The notes below the pieces were generated by a model. That model did not search any database, was not told the origin of the DNA, and saw nothing but the letters and a program-made list of their open reading frames with translations. The translations under genes were made by a program, and so were the position numbers. From contig NZ_JACBXA010000016.1 of assembly GCF_013870515.1 (NCBI RefSeq), positions 1 through 51,970 on the forward strand: 51,970 nucleotides of DNA, read 5' to 3'. Below, piece after piece: positions 16,483-23,652 of the stretch; the first letter of the stretch is position 1, and the number at the start of each line of letters is the position of its first letter. This DNA comes from Streptomyces albidus (ex Kaewkla and Franco 2022) (GTDB lineage: Bacteria; Actinomycetota; Actinomycetes; Streptomycetales; Streptomycetaceae).

Positions 16483-17760
16483 ATGGTCATCCCGGCCCAG
16501 CATGCCCAGCCTGAGACGGCCGACGAGTCCGCACCCCTGCTCCTGCTCGTAGGCAGCGGCGACCGCCGGTACCGCGAATACATGGTGGCCGCAGTCGCCC
16601 GCCACTTCAGGCTGTGGCTGCTGGACGCCCCGGAACCCACCTGGCAACTCCCGTACGTCCAGGGCACCACCCAGGTCGACACCCGCGACCCGGAAGCTCT
16701 GCACGCTGCCGCCGCTCCCGTGGCCGCCGGACAACCGGTTGCCGGCGTCTTCACCTACGACGAATCGCTGGTGCACTCCAGCGCTCTCCTCGCACAGCGT
16801 CTCGGCCTGCCGGGCGCCTCACCGGAGTCGGTGCTCGCCTGCCGAGACAAGGCCACCACCCGGGCTCTGCTGACCGAGGCGGGAGTACCCCAACCGGCCT
16901 CCACCCCCGTCTCCACAGCAGAGGAGGCCCGCAAAGCTGCCGACGCCATCGGCTACCCCGTGGTGGTCAAGGCCCGCGGCCTGGGCGGAAGTATCGGCGT
17001 CCTGCGTGTGGAAGGCCCCGCATCGGTGGAGGACGCCTTCCACTCGGCCGCTTCCGCCCAGTGGCCCGGCGTACCCCGCTACGCGGCCGACGTCCTGATC
17101 GAGGAGTACCTGACGGGCCCGGAGATCAGCGTCGATTCCGTCGTCACCTCGTCAGGAGTGACGCCGATGGTGCTCGCCAGGAAACAGGTGGGAATGGAGC
17201 CCTACTTCGAGGAGACGGGACATACGGTCGACGCCGACGATCCCCTGCTGAAGGACACCGACCTCACCGAACAGCTCGCCCGCATCCACAAGGCGCTCGG
17301 TTTCGAATGCGGCGCCACCCACGCGGAGTTCAAGCTCACTCCCGACGGGCCACGTCTGGTCGAGGTAAACGCACGTCTCGGCGGCGACTTCATCCCCTAT
17401 TTGGGGATGCTCGCGACCGGTACGGACCCCTCCGTCGCTGCCGCAAGCGTCGCCGCCGGCCTTGCCCCGGACACGAACCCGAAGACGCGGCGTACCGCGG
17501 CCATACGTTTTCTGTACCCGGAAGCCGACTGCGAGGCGGTGGAAGCCGTCGTGCGCACCGACCTGTTGGGGCCGACGGTGCACCAGGCCGTGGCCACCGC
17601 GGCGCCCGGTACCAGGCTGGCTCTCCCGCCGCGCGGTTACATGTCCCGCTTCGGGCATGTGATCGCGGTGGGGGAGGACGCCGCTCAGGTCGCGGCAGAC
17701 CTGACCGATCCTCGTCGGCTCATAGAACTGCGTTCGCGTCCTCTCGACGAGGGGGCGTGA
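16483..17760 (+). CDS. ATP-grasp carboxylate-amine ligase
   Basis: 425-residue ATP-grasp enzyme. The pre-ATP-grasp domain covers about 1-110. The central ATP-binding part has VVVKARGLGGSIGVLRV and EEYLTGPEISVDSVV, and the Mg/ATP site is VEVNARLGGDFIPY near residue 290-303. This architecture is typical of L-amino-acid ligases and other peptide-forming enzymes in natural-product clusters. Here it could join an arsenical amino acid to another amino acid, by analogy to phosphinothricin-containing peptides; this is inference. The ATG at 16483 follows an AGAGAGG about 11 nt upstream. Its TGA lies inside a terminator stem. Confidence 0.8.
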   Translation: MVIPAQHAQPETADESAPLLLLVGSGDRRYREYMVAAVARHFRLWLLDAPEPTWQLPYVQGTTQVDTRDPEALHAAAAPVAAGQPVAGVFTYDESLVHSSALLAQRLGLPGASPESVLACRDKATTRALLTEAGVPQPASTPVSTAEEARKAADAIGYPVVVKARGLGGSIGVLRVEGPASVEDAFHSAASAQWPGVPRYAADVLIEEYLTGPEISVDSVVTSSGVTPMVLARKQVGMEPYFEETGHTVDADDPLLKDTDLTEQLARIHKALGFECGATHAEFKLTPDGPRLVEVNARLGGDFIPYLGMLATGTDPSVAAASVAAGLAPDTNPKTRRTAAIRFLYPEADCEAVEAVVRTDLLGPTVHQAVATAAPGTRLALPPRGYMSRFGHVIAVGEDAAQVAADLTDPRRLIELRSRPLDEGA

Positions 17761-17808
17761 GACCGACGGACCCCGGAGGGGGGTGGGGGTTGAGGTCCGT
17801 CGGTCTCA
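17758..17808. terminator. bidirectional terminator containing both stop codons
   Basis: Perfect 15-bp inverted repeat TGAGACCGACGGACC (17758-17772) and its complement (17794-17808) with a 21-nt G-rich loop. The left arm begins with the stop codon of the ATP-grasp gene and the right arm ends with the stop codon of the convergent permease gene. Confidence 0.85.
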
Positions 17809-18915
17809 CATGAAGGGGAGAGCCACCAGGCCGAGCCCGATGCTGCCCAGGAAGCTCACGCCCAGGTAGAAGGCGAACACCGGCAACTTCACGACGCTCT
17901 TCACGGCCACCATCGCCGGGATCGTCGTCACCGCCCCGCCCAGGAGGAAGGTCACGCCCGCAGCCGCCACCATGCCCTGGTTCAGCAGACCTTCCACGAC
18001 AGGGATGGCTCCGACACCGTTGAGGTAGAGGGGAACGCTGACGGCTCCGGCCAGCAGGACGGAGACCACGCCCTCCGTGCCCAGCAGGGAGGAGACGACG
18101 TCGCCGGGCACGTAACGGATGATCAGTGCCTCGAGGACGATGGCCAACAGCAGCCACCGTCCGAGGTGGATGGAGTCGCCCCAGATCTCCTTCAGGATCT
18201 CCACGGGCCGCAGGTTCTTGATGTCCCGCCGGACCAGCACCCTCCACGGTGTTCCGTCGTCGTCGGCCAGAGGGTCCGGGTCCGCCGTCCCCGAAGCGGA
18301 ACAGCCGCCCTGGGGGGAAGCAGTGTCATCGGCGGTCTCCGCCATTGCCCCGCTCGTCGCACCAGCGCTTCCTACGGCAACCGCCGCCGGCTCCGGGGCG
18401 GTTGAGCACGCGGTCGTCGTAGCGGCGGCGTCGGCCTGGCCGCATGTCGCAGCAGCGGTCCGGGGCTTGGAGGCGGTGATCAGCGGATTGCGGAACCGGC
18501 CGCGCCGTTCCAGAGCAAGGACGATCAGGCCCGCCCCGAAGCTCAGGATCAAAGCGCCCACCAGGCGCGCCGTCGCCACCGGGAACCCGAGCTGAGCTGC
18601 GGAGAGCGCATAGATCTCAGGATCCATCGATGGAGAGGCGATCCAGAAGGACATCACCGCCGAGAGGGGAACCCCTGCGATCAGGAACCGGCGGATCAGG
18701 GGGATGACGGTGAAGGAGCAGAACGGGCTGAAGGCCCCGATGGCAGTGACGACCGCGACCCCCGCGATCCCGCGCCGGGAGAAGCTGCGCCGGGCGACGA
18801 CGTCTATGGAGAGCCGCTGCACGGAGATACCCAGAACGACCGCGATCAGGAACCACGGAAGGTAGTGCAGGACCTCCCGCAGGATGAAGAGGACGAGAGC
18901 CTGCACTTCACTCAC
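17806..18915 (-). CDS. DUF318/ArsP-type permease, likely organoarsenical efflux
   Basis: 369-residue permease of the YraQ/DUF318 group that includes ArsP (exporter of trivalent organoarsenicals) and, by position, resembles the ArsQ permease of arsinothricin clusters. Two membrane halves carry GAFSPFCSFTVIPLI and VPLYLNGVGAIPVVEGLL. A roughly 75-residue soluble Ala/Thr-rich linker (about 150-225) contains four cysteines (TCGQAD, TACSTA, GGCSAS). The start is GTG at 18915 with AGAGAGG 7 nt upstream. It faces arsR at 19223 across about 300 bp with two dyads, which suggests ArsR control. Substrate is inferred. Confidence 0.8.
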   Translation of the reverse strand: MSEVQALVLFILREVLHYLPWFLIAVVLGISVQRLSIDVVARRSFSRRGIAGVAVVTAIGAFSPFCSFTVIPLIRRFLIAGVPLSAVMSFWIASPSMDPEIYALSAAQLGFPVATARLVGALILSFGAGLIVLALERRGRFRNPLITASKPRTAAATCGQADAAATTTACSTAPEPAAVAVGSAGATSGAMAETADDTASPQGGCSASGTADPDPLADDDGTPWRVLVRRDIKNLRPVEILKEIWGDSIHLGRWLLLAIVLEALIIRYVPGDVVSSLLGTEGVVSVLLAGAVSVPLYLNGVGAIPVVEGLLNQGMVAAAGVTFLLGGAVTTIPAMVAVKSVVKLPVFAFYLGVSFLGSIGLGLVALPFM

Positions 18916-18987
18916 TGGTCAACCTCTCTGGGCTGGGCGACAGGGCGAGCAGCAGAACGGCCTCGCTGCCACGACGAACGAGAGTCC

Positions 18988-19018
18988 CTTAATCGAATAT
19001 CGATGATAAACGATTAAG
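18988..19018. promoter_or_regulatory. candidate ArsR operator upstream of the permease gene
   Basis: CTTAATCG (18988-18995) and CGATTAAG (19011-19018) form an 8-bp dyad. Inside it lies a perfect 13-bp palindrome, ATCGAATATCGAT (18992-19004). It is the most AT-rich stretch of the 307-bp gap between the permease and arsR genes and sits where the permease promoter should be. The rest of the gap shows nothing else I recognise. Confidence 0.55.
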
Positions 19019-19211
19019 TAGTACCGCACCACCGATGACTACCGGCCACCGCGACGACGTGGTCGCGGGCAAGGCCGAGTCGGGGCAGGGGTGGAGATCG
19101 CGCCCATCGCCGGGCGTGAACAGTGTGGTTGTACCGGATGTTCACCGCTCTGCGAAACCGCTGCCAAATGACTGGGACTGGGTCTATCGGACGGTTCCTT
19201 CATCGCCTAAC

Positions 19212-19224
19212 ATCGATAAGCGAT
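19212..19224. promoter_or_regulatory. candidate ArsR operator at the arsR start codon
   Basis: The dyad ATCG-ATAAG-CGAT overlaps the ATG at 19223. It has the same half-sites as the palindromes at 18992 and 23440, which suggests autoregulation. Confidence 0.5.
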
Positions 19225-19561
19225 GACTGGCACCATGAACGCACAGCTGATCGACCGGAGCACGGCCGAGTCCTACGCGACCTGGTTCAAGGCCCTCTCC
19301 GATCCGACGCGTGTGCAGATCCTCAATCTCCTGGCCCTCGCTCCCGAAGCGATGAGCGTCGGGGAGATCGTCGAGCAGGTCGGTGTCGGGCAGTCCACGG
19401 TCTCGCACCACCTGAAGCTGCTGGCCGACGTGCGCTTCGTCTTCCGCGAGCGGCAGGGGACGTCCATCCTCTACTCGATCAATGTCGCCTGCGTGGCCTG
19501 CTTCCCCAGTGCGGCGGACGCCGTCATGGGGCGCCCGGGTGCCGCCCGGGATGTCGGCTGA
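19223..19561 (+). CDS. arsR: ArsR-family repressor with C-terminal Cys pair
   Basis: 112 residues. Helix-turn-helix region is VGVGQSTVSHHLKLLADVRF. The C-terminal CVACFPSAADAVMG carries a CxxC, the kind of As(III)-sensing site seen in actinobacterial ArsR proteins. Very similar in layout to the ArsR at 23103-23441 (CVTCFPSAADVVMG), so the two are paralogues. It diverges from the permease gene and is convergent with arsC, with only 30 bp between the stop codons. Confidence 0.88.
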   Translation: MTGTMNAQLIDRSTAESYATWFKALSDPTRVQILNLLALAPEAMSVGEIVEQVGVGQSTVSHHLKLLADVRFVFRERQGTSILYSINVACVACFPSAADAVMGRPGAARDVG

Positions 19562-19591
19562 GGTCTCCGCACGCAGTCACGGACGTGCGTG

Positions 19592-19996
19592 TCACCTGGG
19601 GCTGAGCTCGGAGATCAGGCCCTCGATCCGGGACTTGATCTCGTCGCGGATGGGGCGGACGGCCTCAACTCCCTGGCCCGCCGGGTCCTTCAACGTCCAG
19701 TCGAGGTAGCGCTTGCCCGGAAAGACGGGGCAGGCGTCACCGCAGCCCATGGTGATGCAGACGTCGGATGACTGAACCGCGTCCACGGTGAGGATCTTCG
19801 GAGTCTCGGCAGCGATGTCGATGCCGACCTCGCGCATCGCGTCGACGACAGCGGGGTTGACGGTCTCGGCGGGGGCCGACCCGGCGGAGCGGACCTCTAC
19901 CCGATCGCCCGCCAGGTGCTTCAGCCACGCGGCGGCCATCTGGGACCGGCCGGCGTTGTGGACGCAGACGAACAGCACCGAGGGCTTCTCCGGCAT
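19592..19996 (-). CDS. arsC: arsenate reductase, low-molecular-weight phosphatase type (thioredoxin-coupled)
   Basis: 134-residue reductase converting As(V) to As(III) for export. The catalytic loop is CVHNAGRS with C11 and R17 (CX5R). The redox cysteines are C80, C85 and C89 in DVCITMGCGDACPVFPG, placed as in the thioredoxin-linked ArsC of Gram-positive bacteria. The ATG at 19996 has AGGAGAG upstream on its strand; a 12-residue longer frame exists but lacks a good site. Divergent from arsR-acr3 with 88 bp between the starts. Confidence 0.93.
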   Translation of the reverse strand: MPEKPSVLFVCVHNAGRSQMAAAWLKHLAGDRVEVRSAGSAPAETVNPAVVDAMREVGIDIAAETPKILTVDAVQSSDVCITMGCGDACPVFPGKRYLDWTLKDPAGQGVEAVRPIRDEIKSRIEGLISELSPR

Positions 19997-20063
19997 CAGT
20001 CTCTCTCCTGCCTCATGGCGAATCAGGTGCACACGACAGCGCGCCTGTTGGTGTCAGCCGTCA

Positions 20064-20081
20064 CTGATGTGACAATATCAG
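20064..20081. promoter_or_regulatory. candidate ArsR operator between arsC and arsR-acr3
   Basis: CTGAT-N8-ATCAG dyad just 4 bp before the arsR start codon, in the short divergent arsC/arsR gap. Its half-sites differ from the ATCG/CGAT sites elsewhere, matching the different type of ArsR encoded next to it. Confidence 0.5.
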
Positions 20082-20084
20082 CGC

Positions 20085-20399
20085 ATGCTGACGTCAGTCG
20101 ACACTGACCTGATCCGGGTTCTCGCGGACCCCCTCAGGCTTCAGATCGTGACCCTGCTGGCCCACGAAACCCTCTGCACGACGCACCTGGTCGAAGAGAC
20201 CGGTGCACGTCAGACCAATCTCTCCAATCACCTGAGGGTGCTACGCGAAGCCGGTGTCGTCGATACCGAGCCGTGCGGCCGCTTCACCTACTACAAGCTG
20301 CGGCCCGACGTCATCGAGGCCGTGGCCAGCTCCTTTTCGACTCTTGCCGCTGCTGCACGCGCCACTGCTGCTGCCGACAAGAAGAGGGCCTGTCCGTGA
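20085..20399 (+). CDS. arsR: ArsR-family repressor of the acr3 operon
   Basis: 104-residue ArsR of a different subgroup from its neighbours. It has VLADPLRLQIVTLL, then a cysteine at the start of the alpha-3 region (ETLCTTHLVEETGARQTNLSNHL) and another in VDTEPCGRFTYYKL. Its TGA overlaps the GTG of acr3 (GTGA), so repressor and pump are translated together. Expected to release DNA on binding As(III). Confidence 0.88.
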   Translation: MLTSVDTDLIRVLADPLRLQIVTLLAHETLCTTHLVEETGARQTNLSNHLRVLREAGVVDTEPCGRFTYYKLRPDVIEAVASSFSTLAAAARATAAADKKRACP

Positions 20400-21508
20400 C
20401 CCGCACCGAATCCGCCTCGACCACGACGGTCCCGGAACCTACGTCCCAGGTCGTCGCCCGACTGTCCACGCTGGACCGCTTCCTGGCGGTGTGGATCCTC
20501 GTCGCGATGGCTCTGGGACTGGGGCTGGGCCGCATGGTGCCCGGACTCGACGACGCCTTGAGCAGGGTCGAGATCGGCGGGATCTCCCTGCCGATCGCCG
20601 TCGGCCTGCTGATCATGATGTATCCGGTGCTGGCCAAGGTCCGCTACGACAAGCTGGATGCTGTCACCGGAGACCGGAGGCTGATGGTCTCCTCGCTGGT
20701 CATCAACTGGCTCCTGGGCCCGGCGGTGATGTTCGCCCTCGCCTGGATCTTCCTGCCGGACCTGCCCGAGTACCGCACGGGTCTGATCATCGTGGGGCTC
20801 GCTCGCTGCATCGCGATGGTCATCATCTGGAACGACCTGGCATGCGGCGACCGCGAAGCCGCTGCCGTCCTGGTCGCCCTCAACTCCGTTTTCCAGGTGC
20901 TCGCGTTCGGGCTGCTCGGCTGGCTCTACCTCGACCTGCTGCCCGGCTGGCTCGGACTGGGAAGCGGCGAACAACTCGACATCTCCATGTGGAAGATCGC
21001 CTGGAACGTCGTCATCTTCCTCGGCATCCCGCTGCTGGCCGGTTTCCTCACCCGCCGCCTCGGTGAGAAACGCGTGGGTCGCGAGGCGTACGAGAACCGC
21101 TTCCTGCCGAGGATCGGGCCGTTCGCCCTGTACGGCCTGCTGTTCACCATCGTGATCCTCTTCGCCCTGCAAGGAAAGACGATCACCTCGCAGCCTCTGG
21201 ACGTCGTCCGCATCGCCCTGCCCCTGCTGGCCTACTTCTCGCTCATGTGGTTCGGCACGTTCGCGCTCGGCAAGGCCATCGGCATCCCGTACGACCGCAC
21301 CGCGACGCTCGCGTTCACCGCCGCGGGCAACAACTTCGAACTGGCCATCGCAGTCGCCATCGCCACCTTCGGCGTCACCTCCGGACAGGCCCTCTCCGGC
21401 GTCGTCGGCCCGCTCATCGAGGTCCCTGTCCTGGTCGCCCTGGTGTACGTCTCGCTGGCCTGGCGCAAGAGGTTCACGCCTGCGGCACAGGACGTTGTGG
21501 CCCGGTGA
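20396..21508 (+). CDS. acr3: arsenite efflux permease Acr3
   Basis: 370-residue, ten-segment Acr3 (ACR3/BASS superfamily) exporter of As(III) driven by proton motive force. The conserved, functionally required cysteine is in segment 4, GLARCIAMVIIWNDLACGD (C138; second Cys C150), and the family AAGNNFELAIAVAIATFG is present near the C-terminus. The start is GTG at 20396 overlapping arsR. Downstream it overlaps the next small gene by 4 bp (GTGA). With ArsC it forms the core inorganic-arsenic resistance. Confidence 0.94.
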   Translation: MTRTESASTTTVPEPTSQVVARLSTLDRFLAVWILVAMALGLGLGRMVPGLDDALSRVEIGGISLPIAVGLLIMMYPVLAKVRYDKLDAVTGDRRLMVSSLVINWLLGPAVMFALAWIFLPDLPEYRTGLIIVGLARCIAMVIIWNDLACGDREAAAVLVALNSVFQVLAFGLLGWLYLDLLPGWLGLGSGEQLDISMWKIAWNVVIFLGIPLLAGFLTRRLGEKRVGREAYENRFLPRIGPFALYGLLFTIVILFALQGKTITSQPLDVVRIALPLLAYFSLMWFGTFALGKAIGIPYDRTATLAFTAAGNNFELAIAVAIATFGVTSGQALSGVVGPLIEVPVLVALVYVSLAWRKRFTPAAQDVVAR

Positions 21509-21705
21509 GTGAGAGCGGATCGAGCCGCACGCAGGTGGCACTGCGGTGGGTGTGGTCCAACCGGATATCTCTGGCCGTGCTGCTCGGGGTGGTGTGGACC
21601 GGGGTGATGTTCCTGTTCGTGCGTGACGCAGCGATCTCCGTGATCTGCGGCGCCGTCTTCACCGGAGTTCTGGCCGTGACCCTGCCGAGGCCACCCAAAC
21701 CGTGA
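21505..21705 (+). CDS. small two-segment membrane protein in the acr3 operon
   Basis: 66 residues with two hydrophobic segments (about 19-37 and 41-60) and a short basic N-terminus. GTGA overlap with acr3 at its 5' end, and a GTGA overlap with the broken flavoprotein frame at its 3' end, show it belongs to the operon. I recognise no family. It may be an accessory subunit or simply co-transcribed. Confidence 0.65.
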   Translation: MSESGSSRTQVALRWVWSNRISLAVLLGVVWTGVMFLFVRDAAISVICGAVFTGVLAVTLPRPPKP

Positions 21706-21806
21706 GCGGGACGATGATCAAGGACGTGGTGGTGGTCGGCGGCGGCCGGGCGGGACTCGCTGCCGGCTACCACCTGCGCCGCAAGGGCGTGGACTTCGTG
21801 ACGCTG
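21702..21806 (+). pseudogene. 5' remnant of a flavin-dependent oxidoreductase (ArsO/ArsT-like)
   Basis: The frame opens MSGTMIKDVVVVGGGRAGLA and continues AGYHLRRKGVDFV, the FAD-binding Rossmann start (GxGxxG-like GGGRAG) of flavoprotein monooxygenases or thioredoxin-reductase-like enzymes common in actinobacterial ars operons. Homology stops after about 35 residues, just where the oppositely oriented arsM-arsN1 fusion ends (21828). The remaining 100 residues of the open frame are antisense to that gene. The operon appears truncated by a rearrangement. Confidence 0.65.
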
Positions 21807-21827
21807 CCTCGGAGATCTCCCGACCGG

Positions 21828-23090
21828 TCAGCTGACCAGCGGGCTGCGGCGCTCGAGGAGCACGACGTCGCGCCAGGTGCCGTGGTGCTGCCCGACGCGT
21901 TCACGGCGCCCGATGACACGGAAGCCGGCGCTTTGGTGAAGGGCGAGGCTGGCGGTGTTCTCGGGGAAGATGCCGGACTGAACGGTCCAGATGCCGGCGC
22001 TCTCTGTCGAAGCGACCAAGGCGTCCAGCAGAGCGCGCGCGACGCCGCGGCCACGTGCGCTGGGGTGCACGTAGACGGAGTGCTCGACCACTCCCGCGTA
22101 GGCCTTGCGTGACGAGGTCGGGGCAGCGGCGGCCCAGCCGGTCACCCCGCCCGTCGCGTCGTCGACGGCGACATAGCGGTGCAGCGTCAGTCTCGCCGCG
22201 TCGAACGCCTCCCAGGACGGGGCGGCAGTCTCGAACGTCGCGTCCCCTTCCTCGATCCCGGACTGGTACAGCGACAGCACGGCTTCGGCATCGTCCGCAC
22301 GCATGGGTCGCAGGACGGCACCTTCGGGGGCAGCCGGTTTGCCCGCCTTCACGATGGCCGAATGGACACCCACTCCGGCGTCGGCGGTCGAGGTGATGTC
22401 GATGCCGGTGAAGCCGGCCCCCAGCAAGAGCTCCCGGTACTCCTCGGCCGTGAGCGTTGTCGCGCAGCCGGTGGCACGCTCGGCCTCGGCACGCTGGTCA
22501 GGTGTCAGCCCGGGACGGGCGAGAACGTCGCTGACCCCGAAGTGACCGCCCGGCCGCAGCACGCGGTATGCCTCGGCCAGGACACGGGGCTTGTCGGCGG
22601 ACAGATTGATCACGCAGTTGGAGATGACAGCGTCCACGTGCGCATCGGGCAGGGGAATCTCCTCAATGCGGCCGTGCAGGAACTCGACGTTCTCCACCCC
22701 CGCCTGCCGTGCATTGGTACGGGCGAGGGTGACCATCTCGGCCGTGGTGTCGAGACCGTATGCCATGCCGTCAGGGGCGACGCGGCGGGCGGAGAGCAGC
22801 ACATCGATGCCGCCGCCCGACCCGAGATCCAGAACCTTCTGGCCGGGGGCCAACGGAGCCACGGCGACGGGGTTGCCACAGCCGAGGCTGGCGCGCACGG
22901 CGCCTTCGGGCAGCTCGGAGGTCTCCTGGTCGTAGCCGGCGGACCCGAACTGTCCTTCAGCGAAGGCGTCCTCCCCGCAGTCGACGATCCGCTCTCCTGA
23001 TGCGGCGGCACGCGCCAGGGCTCCGTATCGGCTGGTGACTTCTGCCTGCCGGTCCGCAGCGCGCTGATTCGGTTCATCTGCCTTGGACAT
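21828..23090 (-). CDS. ArsM-ArsN1 fusion: arsenite methyltransferase plus arsinothricin-type N-acetyltransferase
   Basis: 420 residues. Residues 1 to about 250 are an ArsM with motif I DLGSGGGID (88-96) and all four As-binding cysteines (C38, C71, C159, C209). Residues from about 258 are a GNAT of the phosphinothricin/arsinothricin acetyltransferase type: IEEGDATFET (279-288), VEHSVYVHPSARGRGVARAL (acetyl-CoA loop) and SGIFPENTASLALHQSAGFR. ArsN1 acetylates the amino group of arsinothricin and confers resistance. The ATG at 23090 has GGAG 8 nt upstream; a GTG at 23099 is too close to that site. It follows an arsR (stop at 23103) on the same strand with a 12-bp gap, so it is As-inducible. Confidence 0.88.
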   Translation of the reverse strand: MSKADEPNQRAADRQAEVTSRYGALARAAASGERIVDCGEDAFAEGQFGSAGYDQETSELPEGAVRASLGCGNPVAVAPLAPGQKVLDLGSGGGIDVLLSARRVAPDGMAYGLDTTAEMVTLARTNARQAGVENVEFLHGRIEEIPLPDAHVDAVISNCVINLSADKPRVLAEAYRVLRPGGHFGVSDVLARPGLTPDQRAEAERATGCATTLTAEEYRELLLGAGFTGIDITSTADAGVGVHSAIVKAGKPAAPEGAVLRPMRADDAEAVLSLYQSGIEEGDATFETAAPSWEAFDAARLTLHRYVAVDDATGGVTGWAAAAPTSSRKAYAGVVEHSVYVHPSARGRGVARALLDALVASTESAGIWTVQSGIFPENTASLALHQSAGFRVIGRRERVGQHHGTWRDVVLLERRSPLVS

Positions 23091-23102
23091 GACGGTCACT
23101 CC

Positions 23103-23441
23103 TCATGCGTGTTCAGGGGGCGGCCCGCCTGGGGCGGGGCGGCCCATGACGACGTCGGCGGCTGAAGGGAAGCAGGTCACGCACTCGTCGTTGATCCGGT
23201 AGTAGCTGGCCGTTCCGGCGTATTCGGCCAGGACGAACTGCACCTCGGCGAGCTGCTTGAGATGCGCGGAGACCGTGGACTGGCCTACCTGCACCGCGTC
23301 GACTATCTCGCCGACGCTCATCGGCCGCCCACGGCGAGCAAGCAGGGAGACGATCTGGACCCGGGTCGCGTCGGCCAGCACCTTGAACCAGGAGGCGTAC
23401 TCCTGGGCGGTGGCACGGTCGAGAGGCTCAACTTCTTTCAT
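23103..23441 (-). CDS. arsR: ArsR-family repressor with C-terminal Cys pair
   Basis: 112 residues, paralogous to the ArsR at 19223. It has WFKVLADATRVQIVSLL, the recognition region VQVGQSTVSAHLKQLAEVQF and a CVTCFPSAADVVMG C-terminus (CxxC). First gene of a two-gene operon with the arsM-arsN1 fusion. A dyad overlaps its start codon, consistent with autorepression. Confidence 0.88.
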   Translation of the reverse strand: MKEVEPLDRATAQEYASWFKVLADATRVQIVSLLARRGRPMSVGEIVDAVQVGQSTVSAHLKQLAEVQFVLAEYAGTASYYRINDECVTCFPSAADVVMGRPAPGGPPPEHA

Positions 23442-23455
23442 CGTTGATCGACGAT
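23440..23455. promoter_or_regulatory. candidate ArsR operator of the arsR/arsM-N1 operon
   Basis: ATCGT-TGATCG-ACGAT dyad overlapping the arsR start (complement of ATG at 23439-23441). It shares the ATCG/CGAT half-sites with the sites at 18992 and 19212. Confidence 0.5.
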
Positions 23456-23549
23456 AAAGGATGAAGAGCCCTTCGTCGACCTCCGGGCTCCGGGACGGGG
23501 GAGGCCAGACAGTCGATCAGCACATGCGCCGAGTGCCCGCCTCCTATAG

Positions 23550-23564
23550 ATCTCGGACTGTCGA
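23550..23564 (+). promoter_or_regulatory. conserved promoter-like element of beta-helix subfamily A
   Basis: ATCTCGGACTGTCGA lies exactly 103 bp upstream of the ATG at 23653. The near-identical ATCTCAGACTGTCGA lies at the same 103-bp distance from the paralogue at 32327. A TATAGAT directly overlaps its left end and could be a -10 box. The surrounding upstream sequence is otherwise not conserved. Confidence 0.45.
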
Positions 23565-23652
23565 TCAGTGGCCCTCAGGGCGAAATCTGCCCGGTGACCG
23601 GGGTGCCACAAGCCCGTCCTCCCCGTCCGTCCCCCACAGTCAAGGAAGCCGT

